Position numbers and translations under genes: made by a program. This document shows, in pieces, positions 1 to 13,154 of a stretch of DNA of 64,000 nt. Under the pieces are notes generated by a model. That model ran no database searches. It was given only the letters and a program-made list of their open reading frames with translations, and had not been told where the DNA came from. The stretch comes from Microglena sp. YARC (taxonomy: Eukaryota; Chlorophyta; Chlorophyceae; Chlamydomonadales; Chlamydomonadaceae): contig CM039463.1 of assembly GCA_022414725.1 (NCBI GenBank), forward strand, positions 80,029,183-80,093,182. The letters are read 5' to 3'. Numbering within the stretch: position 1 is the stretch's first letter; each line of letters opens with the position of its first letter.

Positions 1-84
1 CCTGCCTGCCTGTCTGCATACCTGCCTGTCTGCTTACCTGCCTGCCTGCCTGCCTGCCTGTCTGCATACCTGCCTGTCTGCTTA

Positions 85-134
<50 letters not shown>

Positions 135-269
135 TGCATACCTGCCTGTCTGCTTACCTGCCTGCTGCCTGCCTGCCTGCCTGCCTGTCTGCATACCTGC
201 CTGTCTGCTTACCTGCCTGCCTGCCTGCCTGCCTGCTGCTGCCTGCCTGCCTGCCTGCCTGTCTGCTTA

Positions 270-311
<42 letters not shown>

Positions 312-333
312 TGCATACCTGCCTGTCTGCTTA

Positions 334-383
<50 letters not shown>

Positions 384-389
384 TGCTTA

Positions 390-421
<32 letters not shown>

Positions 422-447
422 CTGCTGCATACCTGCCTGTCTGCTTA

Positions 448-489
<42 letters not shown>

Positions 490-566
490 TGCATACCTGC
501 CTGTCTGCTTACCTGCCTGCCTGCCTGCCTGCCTGCCTGCTGCTGCATACCTGCCTGCCTGCCTGC

Positions 567-598
<32 letters not shown>

Positions 599-622
599 TC
601 TGCATACCTGCCTGTCTGCTTA

Positions 623-658
<36 letters not shown>

Positions 659-750
659 CTTGCCTGCCTGCCTGCCTGCCTGCATACCTGCCTGTCTGCT
701 TACCTGCCTGCCTGCCTGCCTGCCTGTCTGCATACCTGCCTGTCTGCTTA

Positions 751-812
<62 letters not shown>

Positions 813-1037
813 TGCATACCTGCCTGTCTGCTTACCTGCCTGCCTGCCTGCCTGTCTGCATACCTGCCTGTCTGCTTACCTGCCTGCCTGCCTGCCTGCC
901 TGTCTGCATACCTGCCTGTCTGCTTACCTGCCTGCCTGCCTGCCTGCCTGCCTGTCTGCATACCTGCCTGTCTGCTTACCTGCCTGCCTGCCTGCCTGCT
1001 GCTGCCTGCCTGTCCTGCATACCTGCCTGTCTGCTTA

Positions 1038-1122
<85 letters not shown>

Positions 1123-1235
1123 TGCATACCTGCCTGTCTGCTTACCTGCCTGCCTGCCTGCCTGTCTGCCATACCTGCCTGTCTGCTTACCTGCCTGCCT
1201 GCCTGCCTGCCTCTGCCTACCTGCCTGTCTGCTTA

Positions 1236-1267
<32 letters not shown>

Positions 1268-1378
1268 CTGCCATACCTGCCTGTCTGCTTACCTGCCTGC
1301 CTGCCTGCCTGCCTGCTTGCATACCTGCCTGTCTGCTTACCTGCCTGCCTGCCTGCCTGATACCTGCCTGTCTGCTTA

Positions 1379-1428
<50 letters not shown>

Positions 1429-1450
1429 TGCATACCTGCCTGTCTGCTTA

Positions 1451-1484
<34 letters not shown>

Positions 1485-1616
1485 TGCATACCTGCCTGTC
1501 TGCTTACCTGCCTGCCTGCCTGCCTGCCTGTCTGCATACCTGCCTGTCTGCTTACCTGCCTGCCTGCCTGCCTGCCTGCCTGCTGCCTGCCTGCTGCATA
1601 CCTGCCTGTCTGCTTA

Positions 1617-1658
<42 letters not shown>

Positions 1659-1732
1659 TGCATACCTGCCTGTCTGCTTACCTGCCTGCCTGCCTGCCTG
1701 CCTGCCTGTCTGCATACCTGCCTGTCTGCTTA

Positions 1733-1770
<38 letters not shown>

Positions 1771-1913
1771 TGCTTACCTGCCTGCCTGCCTGCTCTGCAT
1801 ACCTGCCTGTCTGCTTACCTGCCTGCCTGCCTGCCTGCCTGTCTGCATACCTGCCTGTCTGCTTACCTGCCTGCCTGCCTGCCTGCCTGTCTGCATACCT
1901 GCCTGTCTGCTTA

Positions 1914-1963
<50 letters not shown>

Positions 1964-2019
1964 TGCATACCTGCCTGTCTGCTTACCTGCCTGCCTGCCT
2001 GCCTGCCTGCCTGTGCATA

Positions 2020-2053
<34 letters not shown>

Positions 2054-2122
2054 TGCATACCTGCCTGCCTGCTGCCTGCCTGCCTGCCTGCCTGCCTGTC
2101 TGCATACCTGCCTGTCTGCTTA

Positions 2123-2158
<36 letters not shown>

Positions 2159-2240
2159 CTGCCTGCCTGCCTGCTGCATACCTGCCTGTCTGCTTACCTG
2201 CCTGCCTGCCTGCCTGTGCTGCATACTGCCTGTCTGCTTA

Positions 2241-2271
<31 letters not shown>

Positions 2272-2428
2272 TGCATACCTGCCTGTCTGCTTACCTGCCT
2301 GCCTGCCTGCCTGTCTGCATACCTGCCTGTCTGCTTACCTGCCTGCCTGCCTGCCTGTCTGCATACCTGCCTGTCTGCTTACCTGCCTGCCTGCCTGCCT
2401 GCCTGCTGCATACCTGCCTGTCTGCTTA

Positions 2429-2474
<46 letters not shown>

Positions 2475-2761
2475 TGCATACCTGCCTGTCTGCTTACCTG
2501 CCTGCCTGCCTGCCTGCATACCTGCCTGTCTGCTTACCTGCCTGCCTGCCTGCCTGTCTGCATACCTGCCTGTCTGCTTACCTGCCTGCCTGCCTGCCTG
2601 CCTGTCTGCATACCTGCCTGTCTGCTTACCTGCCTGCCTGCCTGCCTGCCTGTCTGCATACCTGCCTGTCTGCTTACCTGCCTGCCTGCCTGCCTGCCTG
2701 CTGCCTGCATACCTGCCTGTCTGCTTACCTGCCTGCCTGCCTGCCTGTCTGCCCTGCCTGT

Positions 2762-2794
<33 letters not shown>

Positions 2795-2932
2795 TGCATA
2801 CCTGCCTGTCTGCTTACCTGCCTGCCTGCCTGCCTGCCTGCTGCATACCTGCCTGTCTGCTTACCTGCCTGCCTGCCTGCTGCCTGTCTGCATACCTGCC
2901 TGTCTGCTGCCTGCCTGCCTGCCTGCCTGATA

Positions 2933-3016
<84 letters not shown>

Positions 3017-3179
3017 CATACCTGCCTGTCTGCTTACCTGCCTGCCTGCCTGCCTGCTGCATACCTGCCTGTCTGCTTACCTGCCTGCCTGCCTGCCTGT
3101 CTGCATACCTGCCTGTCTGCTTACCTGCCTGCCTGCCTGCCTGTCTGCATACCTGCCTGTCTGCCTGCCTGCCTGCATA

Positions 3180-3215
<36 letters not shown>

Positions 3216-3219
3216 CATA

Positions 3220-3263
<44 letters not shown>

Positions 3264-3267
3264 CATA

Positions 3268-3303
<36 letters not shown>

Positions 3304-3307
3304 CATA

Positions 3308-3347
<40 letters not shown>

Positions 3348-3416
3348 CATGCCTGCCTGCCTGTCTGCTTACCTGCCTGCCTGCCTGCCTGTCTGCATAC
3401 CTGCCTGCCTGCCTGC

Positions 3417-3452
<36 letters not shown>

Positions 3453-3513
3453 CCCTGCCTGCCTGCCTGCCTGCATACCTGCCTGCCTGCCTGCTGCCTG
3501 CCTGCCTGCCTGC

Positions 3514-3569
<56 letters not shown>

Positions 3570-3596
3570 CATACCTGCCTGCCTGCCTGCTGCATA

Positions 3597-3632
<36 letters not shown>

Positions 3633-3645
3633 CATACCTGCCTGT

Positions 3646-3728
<83 letters not shown>

Positions 3729-3732
3729 CATA

Positions 3733-3774
<42 letters not shown>

Positions 3775-4532
3775 TGCATACCTGCCTGCCTGCTGCCTGC
3801 CTGCCTGTCTGCATACCTGCCTGCCTGCTGCCTGCCTGCCTGCCTGCATACCTGCCTGTCTGCTTACCTGCCTGCCTGCCTGCCTGTCTGCATACCTGCC
3901 TGTCTGCTTACCTGCCTGCCTGCCTGCCTGCCTCTGCATACCTGCCTGTCTGCTTACCTGCCTGCCTGCCTGCCTGTCTGCATACCTGCCTGTCTGCTTA
4001 CCTGCCTGCCTGCCTGCCTGCCTGTCTGCATACCTGCCTGTCTGCTTACCTGCCTGCCTGCCTGCCTGTCTGCATACCTGCCTGTCTGCTTACCTGCCTG
4101 CCTGCCTGCCTGCCTCTGCATACCTGCCTGTCTGCTTACCTGCCTGCCTGCCTGCCTGCTGCATACCTGCCTGTCTGCTTACCTGCCTGCCTGCCTGCCT
4201 GCCTGTCCTGCATACCTGCCTGTCTGCTTACCTGCCTGCCTGCCTGCCTGCCTGCATACCTGCCTGTCTGCTTACCTGCCTGCCTGCCTGCCTGTCTGCA
4301 TACCTGCCTGTCTGCTTACCTGCCTGCCTGCCTGCCTGCCTGCCTGTCTGCATACCTGCCTGTCTGCTTACCTGCCTTCCTGCCTGCCTGTCTGCATACC
4401 TGCCTGTCTGCTTACCTGCCTGCCTGCCTGCCTGCCTGTCTGCATACCTGCCTGTCTGCTTACCTGCCTGCCTGCCTGCCTGCATACCTGCCTGCCTGCC
4501 CTGCCTGCCTGCCTGCCTGCATACCTGCCTGC

Positions 4533-4568
<36 letters not shown>

Positions 4569-4739
4569 CATACCTGCCTGCCTGCTGCCTGCCTGCCTGC
4601 CTGCCTGCCTGCATACCTGCCTGTCTGCTACCTGCCTGCCTGCCTGCCTGATACCTGCCTGCTGCTTACCTGCCTGCCTGCCTTACCTGCCTGCCTGCCT
4701 GCCTGCCTGCCTGCTGCCTGCCTGCTGCCTGCCTGCATA

Positions 4740-4775
<36 letters not shown>

Positions 4776-4807
4776 CATACCTGCCTGCCTGCCTGCCTGC
4801 CTGCATA

Positions 4808-4843
<36 letters not shown>

Positions 4844-4887
4844 CCCTGCCTGCCCTGCCTGCCTGCACCTGCCTGCCTGCCTGCCTG

Positions 4888-4918
<31 letters not shown>

Positions 4919-4954
4919 CATACCTGCCTGCCTGCCTGCCTGCCTGCTGCCTGC

Positions 4955-4988
<34 letters not shown>

Positions 4989-4992
4989 CTGC

Positions 4993-5036
<44 letters not shown>

Positions 5037-5040
5037 CATA

Positions 5041-5090
<50 letters not shown>

Positions 5091-5131
5091 TGCTACCTGC
5101 CTGCCTGCCTGCCTGCCTGCCTGTCTGCATA

Positions 5132-5163
<32 letters not shown>

Positions 5164-5525
5164 CTGCTGCTGCATACCTACCTGCCTGCCTGCTTGCCTG
5201 TCTTCATACCTGCCTGCCTGCCTGTCTGCTTACCTACCTGCCTGTCTGCTTACCTGCCTGCCTGCCTGCCTGCATACCTGCCTGTCTGCTTACCTGCCGG
5301 CCTGCCTGGCTGTCTGCATACCTGCCTGTCTGCTTACCTGCTGGCCTGCCTGCCTGCCTGTCTGCATACCTGCCTGTCTGCTTACCTGCCTTCCTGCCTG
5401 CCTGTCTGCATACCTGCCTGTCTGCTTACCTGCCTGCCTGCCTGCCTGTCTGCATACCTGCCTGTCTGCTTACCTGCCTGCCTGCATACCTGCCTGCTTG
5501 CCTGCCTGCCTGCCTGCCTTGCATA

Positions 5526-5577
<52 letters not shown>

Positions 5578-5581
5578 CATG

Positions 5582-5621
<40 letters not shown>

Positions 5622-5641
5622 CTTGCCTGCCTGCCTGCATA

Positions 5642-5672
<31 letters not shown>

Positions 5673-5901
5673 ACCTGCCTGCCTGCATGCCTGCCTGCCT
5701 GTCTGCTTACCTACCTGCCTGCCTGCTTGCCTGTCTGCATACCTGCCTGCCTGCCTGCCTGCATACCTGCCTGCCTGCCTGCCTGCCTGCCTGCATACCT
5801 GCCTGCCTGCCTGCCTGCCTGCATACCTGCCTGCCTGCCTGGCAGCCTGCCTGCCTGCCTGCCTGCATGCCTGCCTGCCTGCCTGCCTGCCTGCCTGCAT
5901 A

Positions 5902-5933
<32 letters not shown>

Positions 5934-6032
5934 CATACCTGCCTGACTGCCTGCCTGCCTGCCTGCCTGCCTGCATACCTTCCTGCCTGCCTGCCTGCCT
6001 GCATGCCTGCCTGCTGCCTGCCTGCCTGCATA

Positions 6033-6066
<34 letters not shown>

Positions 6067-6072
6067 TGCTTA

Positions 6073-6114
<42 letters not shown>

Positions 6115-6120
6115 TGCATA

Positions 6121-6166
<46 letters not shown>

Positions 6167-6530
6167 TGCATACCTACCTGCCTGCCTGCTTGCCTGTCTG
6201 CATACCTGCCTGCCTGCCTGTCTGCTTACCTACCTGCCTGTCTGCTTACCAACCTGCCTGCCTGCCTGTCTGCATACCTACCTGCCTGCCTGTCTGTCTG
6301 CTTACCTACCTGTTCGCCTGTCTGTCTGTCTGCTTACCTACCTGCCTGCCTGCCTGTCTGTCTGCTTACCTACCTGTTTGCCTGTCTGTCTGTCTGCTTA
6401 CCTACCTGCCTGCCTGCCTGCCTGCCTGTCTGTCTGCTTACCTACCTGTTTGTCTGTCTGTCTGTCTGTCTGCCTGTCTGCCTGCTTGCCTGCCTTTTTC
6501 CTAACCTGCCTTCCTCCTTGCCTGATGTCC
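1..6530. repeat. CCTG tetranucleotide satellite with 25-bp variant blocks
   Basis: About 6.5 kb of almost pure CCTG repeats, interrupted at irregular spacing by blocks containing TCTGCATACC and TGTCTGCTTACC. Towards the right end (about 5160-6530) the units drift to CTTACCTACC and TGTCTGTC. Because the unit is 4 bp, all frames read a 4-residue cycle (Leu-Pro-Ala-Cys on plus, Ala-Gly-Arg-Gln on minus), so very long ORFs appear without any gene. The array continues beyond the left edge. It lies upstream of the exonuclease exon at 8333, so it probably occupies an intron of that gene. Single-base slips and near-identical blocks suggest recent expansion or assembly error. Confidence 0.95.
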
Positions 6531-6850
6531 TGCAGATCTACCAACCAACCTACCGACCAACAAGCCAACCAACATACCGACTAACCAGCCAACCAAACTA
6601 CCAACCTGCTGACCAACCTGCCGACCAATTAACCTACCAACCAACCTGCCCACCAAACTACCAACATGCTGACTACCAAACTACCAACATGCTGCCAAAC
6701 TACCACCACCAAACTACCAACATGCTGCCAACCAAACGACCAACCTGCTGACCAACCTACCGACCAATCAACCTACCAATATACTGACCAAACTACCAAC
6801 CTGCTGACCAACCTACCAACATACTGACCTAACTACCAGTTGTTCTGTTA
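6531..6850. repeat. Degenerate CCAA/CTAC tetranucleotide repeat
   Basis: The sequence switches from CCTG units to loosely repeated ACCAACCTACCG and CAAACTACCAACATGCTG units. Similar ACCTACC runs recur between the exon copies at 6960-8280, so this looks like a shared intronic microsatellite. No coding signal was seen. Confidence 0.8.
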
Positions 6851-6884
6851 TTTTTACTGACACACGTTGAGTCTTCCTATGCAG

Positions 6885-8217
6885 CCCATGAGCTGCTCAG
6901 GCTGCACACAGATTTCCTGAGCACCTTGCCATCAGCACAGACACTGATCGCATCCAAGGTGTATGTCTGTGGGTGGGGCACATACCTACAGACCAACCAA
7001 CATATCTGTCTATGAATTGACCACTTGTTCTGAAACACCTCCCCTCTCTTCCTACGCAGCCCATGTGCTGATCAGGCTGCACACAGAGTTACTGGTCAGC
7101 TTGCCATCAGCACAGACACTGATCGCATCCAAGGTGTACGTCTGTGTGGGCTGGGCACACTCCTACAGACCTACCAACCCACCAACCTACCTACCAATGT
7201 GTCTGTCAATGAATCAACCACTTGTTGTGACAGACCTCCTCTCTCTTCCTATGCAGCCCATGTGCTGCCCAGGCTGCATACAGAGTTCCTAGTCAGCTTG
7301 CCATCAGCACAGACACTGATCGCATCCTAGTTGTATGTCTGTGTGGGCAGAGCACACTCCTACAGACCTACCAACCAACCTACCTACCCACCTACCTACC
7401 AATTGTTCGATTGTCTTAAATCGTACCCTTGTGTTATCGCTTATATTGACAGACCCCGCCTCTCTTCCTATGCAGCCCATGAGCTGCTCAGGCTGCACAC
7501 AGAGTTCCTGAGCACCTTGCCATCAGCACAGATACTGATCGCATTGAAGGTGTATGTCTGTGTGGGAGAAGCACACACCTACAGACCCACCAACCTACCT
7601 ACCCACCTACCTACCAATTGTTCAATTGTCTTGAATCATACCCTTGTGTTATCGCTTGTACTAAGAGACGTTACCCATGAGCTGCTCAGGCTGCACACAT
7701 AGTTCCTGAGCACCTTGCCATCGGCAGAGGCACTGATCGCATCCAAGGTGTATGTCTGCGTGGGCAGGGCATACACTTACAGACCTACCAACCTACCAAC
7801 CAACCTACCTACCTACCAACCAATTGTTCGATTGCCTTGAATCATACCCTTGTGTAATCGCTTGTACTGACAGACCTCGCCTCTTTTCCTATACAGCCCA
7901 TGTGCTGCTCAGGCTGCACACAGAGTTCCTGGTCAGCTTGCCATCAGCACAGATACTGATAGCATCCAAGGTGCATGTCTTTGTGGGCAGAGCACACACC
8001 TATAGACCTACCAACCTACCAACCTACCTACCCACCTACCCACCTACCCACCTACCCACCTACCAACCGATTGTTCGATTGTCTTGAATCATACCCTTGT
8101 GTTATCGCTTATACTGACAGACCTCGCCTCTCTTCCTATACAGCATATGTGCTGCTCAGGCTGCATAAAGAGTTCCTGGTCAGCTTGCCATCGGCAGAGG
8201 CACTGATCGCATCTAAT
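6885..8217 (+). repeat. Seven decoy copies of the start of exon 8333
   Basis: A 74-nt segment homologous to the first 74 nt of the exon at 8333 occurs at 6885-6958, 7060-7133, 7257-7330, 7476-7549, 7674-7747, 7897-7970 and 8144-8217. Each encodes a version of the helix HVLLRLHTEFL. Most copies keep the pyrimidine tract and the TATGCAG or ATACAG acceptor. The third has an in-frame TAG, and the fifth has lost its AG and gained a stop. 74 nt is not a multiple of 3, so extra copies spliced in series would shift the frame. I read them as tandem duplications of the acceptor and exon start. Confidence 0.85.
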
Positions 8218-8332
8218 GTGTTTGTCTTTGTGGGCAGAGCACACACCTATAGACCTACCGACCTACCTACCAACATATCTGTCAATGAATTGACCACTTG
8301 TTCTGACACACCTCGCATCTCTTCCTATGCAG

Positions 8333-9028
8333 CCCATGTGCTACTCAGGCTGCACGCAGAGTTCCTGGCCAGCTTGCCATCAGCAGAGGCACTAATCGCT
8401 TCCAAGGTGTATGTCTTCGAGGTCGGGGGACTAGCTCCCAAGACCAAAAAACGGCGTGGACAGTGCGATGACGGAAAACACGGTACCGGAGGTGGCGACG
8501 GCGGTGATGGTGGTGGCGATGGCAGTGGTGGTGGAGGTGGAGGTGGTGGTAGCCATGGCGGTGGCAGTGGTGGCGGTGGTGGTGGAGATGGCGGTGGGGG
8601 TAATGGTGGTGGAGGAAACATGGGCAGTTTGGGAATCAGCGATGGTGGCTACAAACGAAAGCAACGACTGTCCTCAGCCCCCTCACCTGCCCCCCATCAC
8701 GCGTCCTTAGCCCCCTTGCCTGCCCCAAGTCGTCCACCCCCACCGGACTCCCAAACCACCCGCCCCTGTGCCCTCAGCCCTCATTCAAAGACTGACAGCT
8801 ACAATACAGCTACTGCCATAGGTTCTCAACCATCCTCTGAATTCCAGGCTGTCAGATTGCATTCAACAAGTGTCGTGGGCTCACCAGCATGTTCAACCTT
8901 GGAGCTGCCCCCCTTGTCCACAGCCCCCCACTTCTCAACCTTTGTACCCAAGCGAGTGGTGGCACAGCTGCAAGAGTTTGGCTTGCTGAGCAGTATCAAG
9001 CTTCTACCACCGTCATCCCTACTAGCGG
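8333..9028 (+). CDS. Exonuclease/YbaK/Mut7-C gene, first exon in window
   Basis: First supported exon of a large plus-strand gene whose 5' part lies outside the window. The acceptor is CTATGCAG and the donor is GTGAGT at 9029. It begins with 2 nt that complete an Ala codon, then HVLLRLHAEFL. This fits the motif-III helix of DEDDy 3'-5' exonucleases (usual form YAAxDAxxLLRLH), whose catalytic Tyr and Asp would be in the preceding exon. A glycine-rich run (about 8480-8620) and a Pro/Ser-rich linker follow. The end reads VVAQLQEFGLLSS and leads into the YbaK domain of the next exon. The exon ends in phase 1, matching the 2-nt start of exon 14294. The exonuclease assignment rests on one helix plus the known EXD3/Mut-7 pairing of exonuclease with Mut7-C. 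Confidence 0.68.
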
Positions 9029-9046
9029 GTGAGTCGTACATCCTTA

Positions 9047-12000
9047 CACCATTACTTGGGTACAATGTTTCGACAATGTTTCGTGTTTTGTACAATGTTT
9101 TGTACAATGTTTTGTACAATGTTTCGTGTCTTATGTGCATTATAGTAATGATAACGCCTGGTGGGGCTTACACCATTACTTGGGTACAATGTTTCGTGTT
9201 TTATGTGCATTATAGTAATGATAACGCCTGGTGGGGCTTGCACCATTATGTGGGCATAATGTTTCGTGTTTTATGTGCATTATAGTAATGATAACGCCTG
9301 GTGGGGCTTACACCATTACTTGGGTACAATGTTTCGTGTTTTATGTGCATTATAGTAATGATAACGCCTGGTGGGGCTTGCACCATTATGTGGGCATAAT
9401 GTTTCGTGTTTTATGTGCATTATAGTAATGATAACGCCTGGTGGGGCTTACACCATTACTTGGGTACAATGTTTCGTGTTTTATGTGCATTATAGTAATG
9501 ATAACGCCTGGTGGGGCTTACACCATTATTTGGGCATAATGTTTCGTGTTTTATGTGCATTATAGTAATGATAACGCCTGGTGGGGCTTACACCATTACT
9601 TGGGTACAATGTTTCGACAATGTTTCGTGTTTTGTACAATGTTTTGTACAATGTTTCGTGTCTTATGTGCATTATAGTAATGATAACGCCTGGTTGGGCT
9701 TACACCATTACTTGGGTACAATGTTTCGTGTTTTATGTGCATTATAGTAATGATAACGCCTGGAGGGGCTTACACCATTATTTGGGCATAATGTTTCGTG
9801 TTTTATGTGCATTATAGTAATGATAACGCCTGGTGGGGCTTACACCATTACTTGGGTACAATGTTTCGTGTTTTACGTGCATTATAGTAATGATAACGCC
9901 TGGAGGGGCTTACACCATTATTTGGGCATAATGTTTCGTGTCTTATGTGCATTATAGTAATGATAACGCCTGGTGGGGCTTACACCATTATTTGGGTACA
10001 GTGTTTCGTGTTTTATGTGCATTATAGTAATGATAACGCCTGGTGGGGCTTACACCATTACTTGGGTACAATGTTTCGTGTTTTATGTGCATTATAGTAA
10101 TGATAACGCCTGGTGGGGCTTGCACCATTATGTGGGCATAATGTTTCGTGTTTTATGTGCATTATAGTAATGATAACGCCTGGTGGGGCTTACACCATTA
10201 CTTGGGTACAATGTTTCGTGTTTTATGTGCATTATAGTAATGATAACGCCTGGTGGGGCTTACACCATTATTTGGGCATAATGTTTCGTGTTTTATGTGC
10301 ATTATAGTAATGATAACGCCTGGTGGGGCTTACACCATTACTTGGGTACAATGTTTCGACAATGTTTTCGTGTTTTGTACAATGTTTTGTACAATGTTTC
10401 GTGTCTTATGTGCATTATAGTAATGATAACGCCTGGTTGGGCTTACACCATTACTTGGGTACAATGTTTCGTGTTTTATGTGCATTATAGTAATGATAAC
10501 GCCTGGAGGGGCTTACACCATTATTTGGGCATAATGTTTCGTGTCTTATGTGCATTATAGTAATGATAACGCCTGGTGGGGCTTACACCATTATTTGGGT
10601 ACAGTGTTTCGTGTTTTATGTGCATTATAGTAATGATAACGCCTGGTGGGGCTTACACCATTACTTGGGTACAATGTTTCGTGTTTTATGTGCATTATAG
10701 TAATGATAACGCCTGGTGGGGCTTGCACCATTATGTGGGCATAATGTTTCGTGTTTTATGTGCATTATAGTAATGATAACGCCTGGTGGGGCTTACACCA
10801 TTACTTGGGTACAATGTTTCGTGTTTTATGTGCATTATAGTAATGATAACGCCTGGTGGGCTTACACCATTATTTGGGCATAATGTTTCGTGTTTTATGT
10901 GCATTATAGTAATGATAACGCCTGGTGGGGCTTACACCATTACTTGGGTACAATGTTTCGACAATGTTTCGTGTTTTGTACAATGTTTTGTACAATGTTT
11001 CGTGTCTTATGTGCATTATAGTAATGATAACGCCTGGTTGGGCTTACACCATTACTTGGGTACAATGTTTCGTGTTTTATGTGCATTATAGTAATGATAA
11101 CGCCTGGAGGGGCTTACACCATTATTTGGGCATAATGTTTCGTGTCTTATGTGCATTATAGTAATGATAACGCCTGGTGGGGCTTACACCATTATTTGGG
11201 TACAGTGTTTCGTGTTTTATGTGCATTATAGTAATGATAACGCCTGGTGGGGCTTACACCATTACTTGGGTACAATGTTTCGTGTTTTATGTGCATTATA
11301 GTAATGATAACGCCTGGTGGGGCTTGCATCATTATGTGGGCATAATGTTTCGTGTTTTATGTGCATTATAGTAATGATAACGCCTGGTGGGGCTTACACC
11401 ATTACTTGGGTACAATGTTTCGACAATGTTTCGTGTTTTATGTGCATTATAGTAATGATAACGCCTGGTGGGTCTTACACCATTATTTGGGCATAATGTT
11501 TCGTGTTTTATGTGCATTATAGTAATGATAACGCCTGGTGGGGCTTACACCATTACTTGGGTACAATGTTTCGACAATGTTTCGTGTTTTGTGCAATGTT
11601 TTGTACAATGTTTCGTGTCTTATGTGCATTATAGTAATGATAACGCCTGGTTGGGCTTACACCATTACTTGGGTACAATGTTTCGTGTTTTATGTGCATT
11701 ATAGTAATGATAACGCCTGGAGGGGCTTACACCATTATTTGGGCATAATGTTTCGTGTCTTATGTGCATTATAGTAATGATAACGCCTGGTGGGGCTTAC
11801 ACCATTATTTGGGTACAGTGTTTCGTGTTTTATGTGCATTATAGTAATGATAACGCCTGGTGGGGCTTACACCATTACTTGGGTACAATGTTTCGTGTTT
11901 TATGTGCATTATAGTAATGATAACGCCTGGTGGGGCTTGCACCATTATGTGGGCATAATGTTTCGTGTTTTATGTGCATTATAGTAATGATAACGCCTGG

Positions 12001-12290
12001 TGGGGCTTACACCATTATTTGGGCATAATGTTTCGTGTTTTATGTGCATTATAGTAATGATAACGCCTGGTGGGGCTTACACCATTACTTGGGTACAATG
12101 TTTCGTGTCTTATGTGCATTATAGTAATGATAACGCCTGGAGGGGCTTACACCATTATTTGGGCATAATGTTTCGTGTTTGATGTGCATTATAGTAATGA
12201 TAACGCCTGGTGGGGCTTGCACCATTATTTGGGCATAATGTTTCGTGTCTTATGTGCATTATAGTAATGATAACGCCTGGTGGGGCGTGG
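9047..12290. repeat. 70-bp satellite with ~0.6-kb higher-order period
   Basis: About 45 units of a 70-bp repeat that includes GCCTGGTGGGGCTTACACC and GTGCATTATAGTAATG. Two main unit types alternate (TTACTTGGGTACAATG and TTATTTGGGCATAATG). Some units carry an extra insert of TTTTGTACAATG repeats. A characteristic unit reading TTTGGGTACAGTGTTTCG recurs at about 9973, 10576, 11177 and 11790, so blocks of 601-613 bp have been copied whole. The many short ORFs here are shadows of the repeat. Confidence 0.93.
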
Positions 12291-12458
12291 TGTTAAGGGA
12301 GCCCGTCGTACGCGGGTGGGGAGCGGTCTCCTACCTCAACTGGACAAGCTACTATCGCGGTTGACGACGACCTGCAACGCCAAGAGCGACCGAAGGGGGA
12401 GTCGAACCCCTGACTCTTCCTCCTTAAGCGATCTGGTCTACCACTAGACCGTTGTATA
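12276..12458 (-). mobile_element. tRNA-derived SINE
   Basis: Read on the minus strand, the head has a tRNA A-box-like GGTCTAGTGGTAGACC and, about 40 nt later, a B box GGGGTTCGACTCCCC followed by TTCGGTCG. The 5' acceptor strand does not pair with this, and the anticodon stem is poor, so it is not a functional tRNA. The body continues with GTAGCTTGTCCAGTTGAGG and ends CCACCAGGCGTTATCATTAC. A headless relative lies at 40993-41115 and a 3' fragment at 53943-53995, which shows that the unit is dispersed. Confidence 0.6.
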
Positions 12459-12680
12459 TCACTGAAAGGGGCTATGTGCATTATCAGTATTATTACTAGC
12501 ACTGTGCCTGTGTGGCCGTTGGACATTCCCACCGACCCCCACAGCCACCCAGGTCTTGGTACCTGGTCTGGTCTGGGTTACAGAACAGGTAACGCCCTTG
12601 TATGTACCCACACACACCACGCGCACCCCTCTCTCCCTTGGCATACACACATTCAAAATATTTCCCCCTCTGCATCTGAT

Positions 12681-12842
12681 TAGGGAACGGCAATATGATA
12701 TCATGTCATCATATGATATCATATGATGCGGGCAATCTGACTAGGCTAAAGCTACGATTTATATACAATTTCATATGAAGCAATTTGTATGATATCATAT
12801 GGTATGATACTCGCCTTTGGTCAACATCATATAATATACCAG
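12681..12842 (+). mobile_element. hAT-like MITE, ATCATATGAT subfamily
   Basis: Starts with TIR TAGGGAACGGCAA, then runs of the palindrome ATCATATGAT, the conserved core TCTGACTAGGCTAAAG and the block TCGCCTTTGGTCA. The 3' terminal repeat is decayed. The same order of parts is found at 60249 and 62910. Confidence 0.65.
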
Positions 12843-13154
12843 AGATTTGTTTTTGCTATACATAGCTTTCGCTACTTTTGCCTCCGATTTGGTCCCAATT
12901 ACCGCTATGATGAACCCAAATCTATGCCCCTGAAAAGCTATTAAAAACGATAAGCACGCTGTCTCTGGAGGAGGCCAAAACCCATAAAGCTGTATGTATA
13001 TACTATACAAGTACCACCACGATTATTGCCAGTAACCACGCCATGGAATTAAGAACATAAATCCAGTAGCATAGATTAAGTATAAAACTTTCTGAACTGG
13101 GGAAAACATCCATGTGATATACCGGTGCCTACATCTGATTGTATCCCATGTGTG

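Noticed and set aside
209..6751. ORFs of up to 865 codons on both strands
   Set aside because: They are a 4-residue cycle (Leu-Pro-Ala-Cys or Ala-Gly-Arg-Gln) forced by the CCTG repeat, open in all frames.
7060..8217. Reading the 74-nt copies as true cassette exons with donor AAG|GTGTATGT
   Set aside because: The same AAGGTGTATGTCTT is coding inside the last copy, length 74 breaks the frame, and two copies are damaged. Kept only as a possibility to test.
8325..8710. Alternative-frame Val/Met-rich and Pro-rich ORFs over the glycine repeat
   Set aside because: Other frames of the GGT-rich part of exon 8333-9028. Only the Gly frame connects to flanking conserved segments.
9052..12182. Many 60-100-codon ORFs starting MGLTPL
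   Set aside because: They are shadows of the 70-bp satellite. The only real coding end nearby is the exon ending at 9028.
12385..12458. A functional tRNA gene on the minus strand
   Set aside because: A and B boxes are good, but the acceptor and anticodon stems do not pair, and the sequence continues into a dispersed SINE body.
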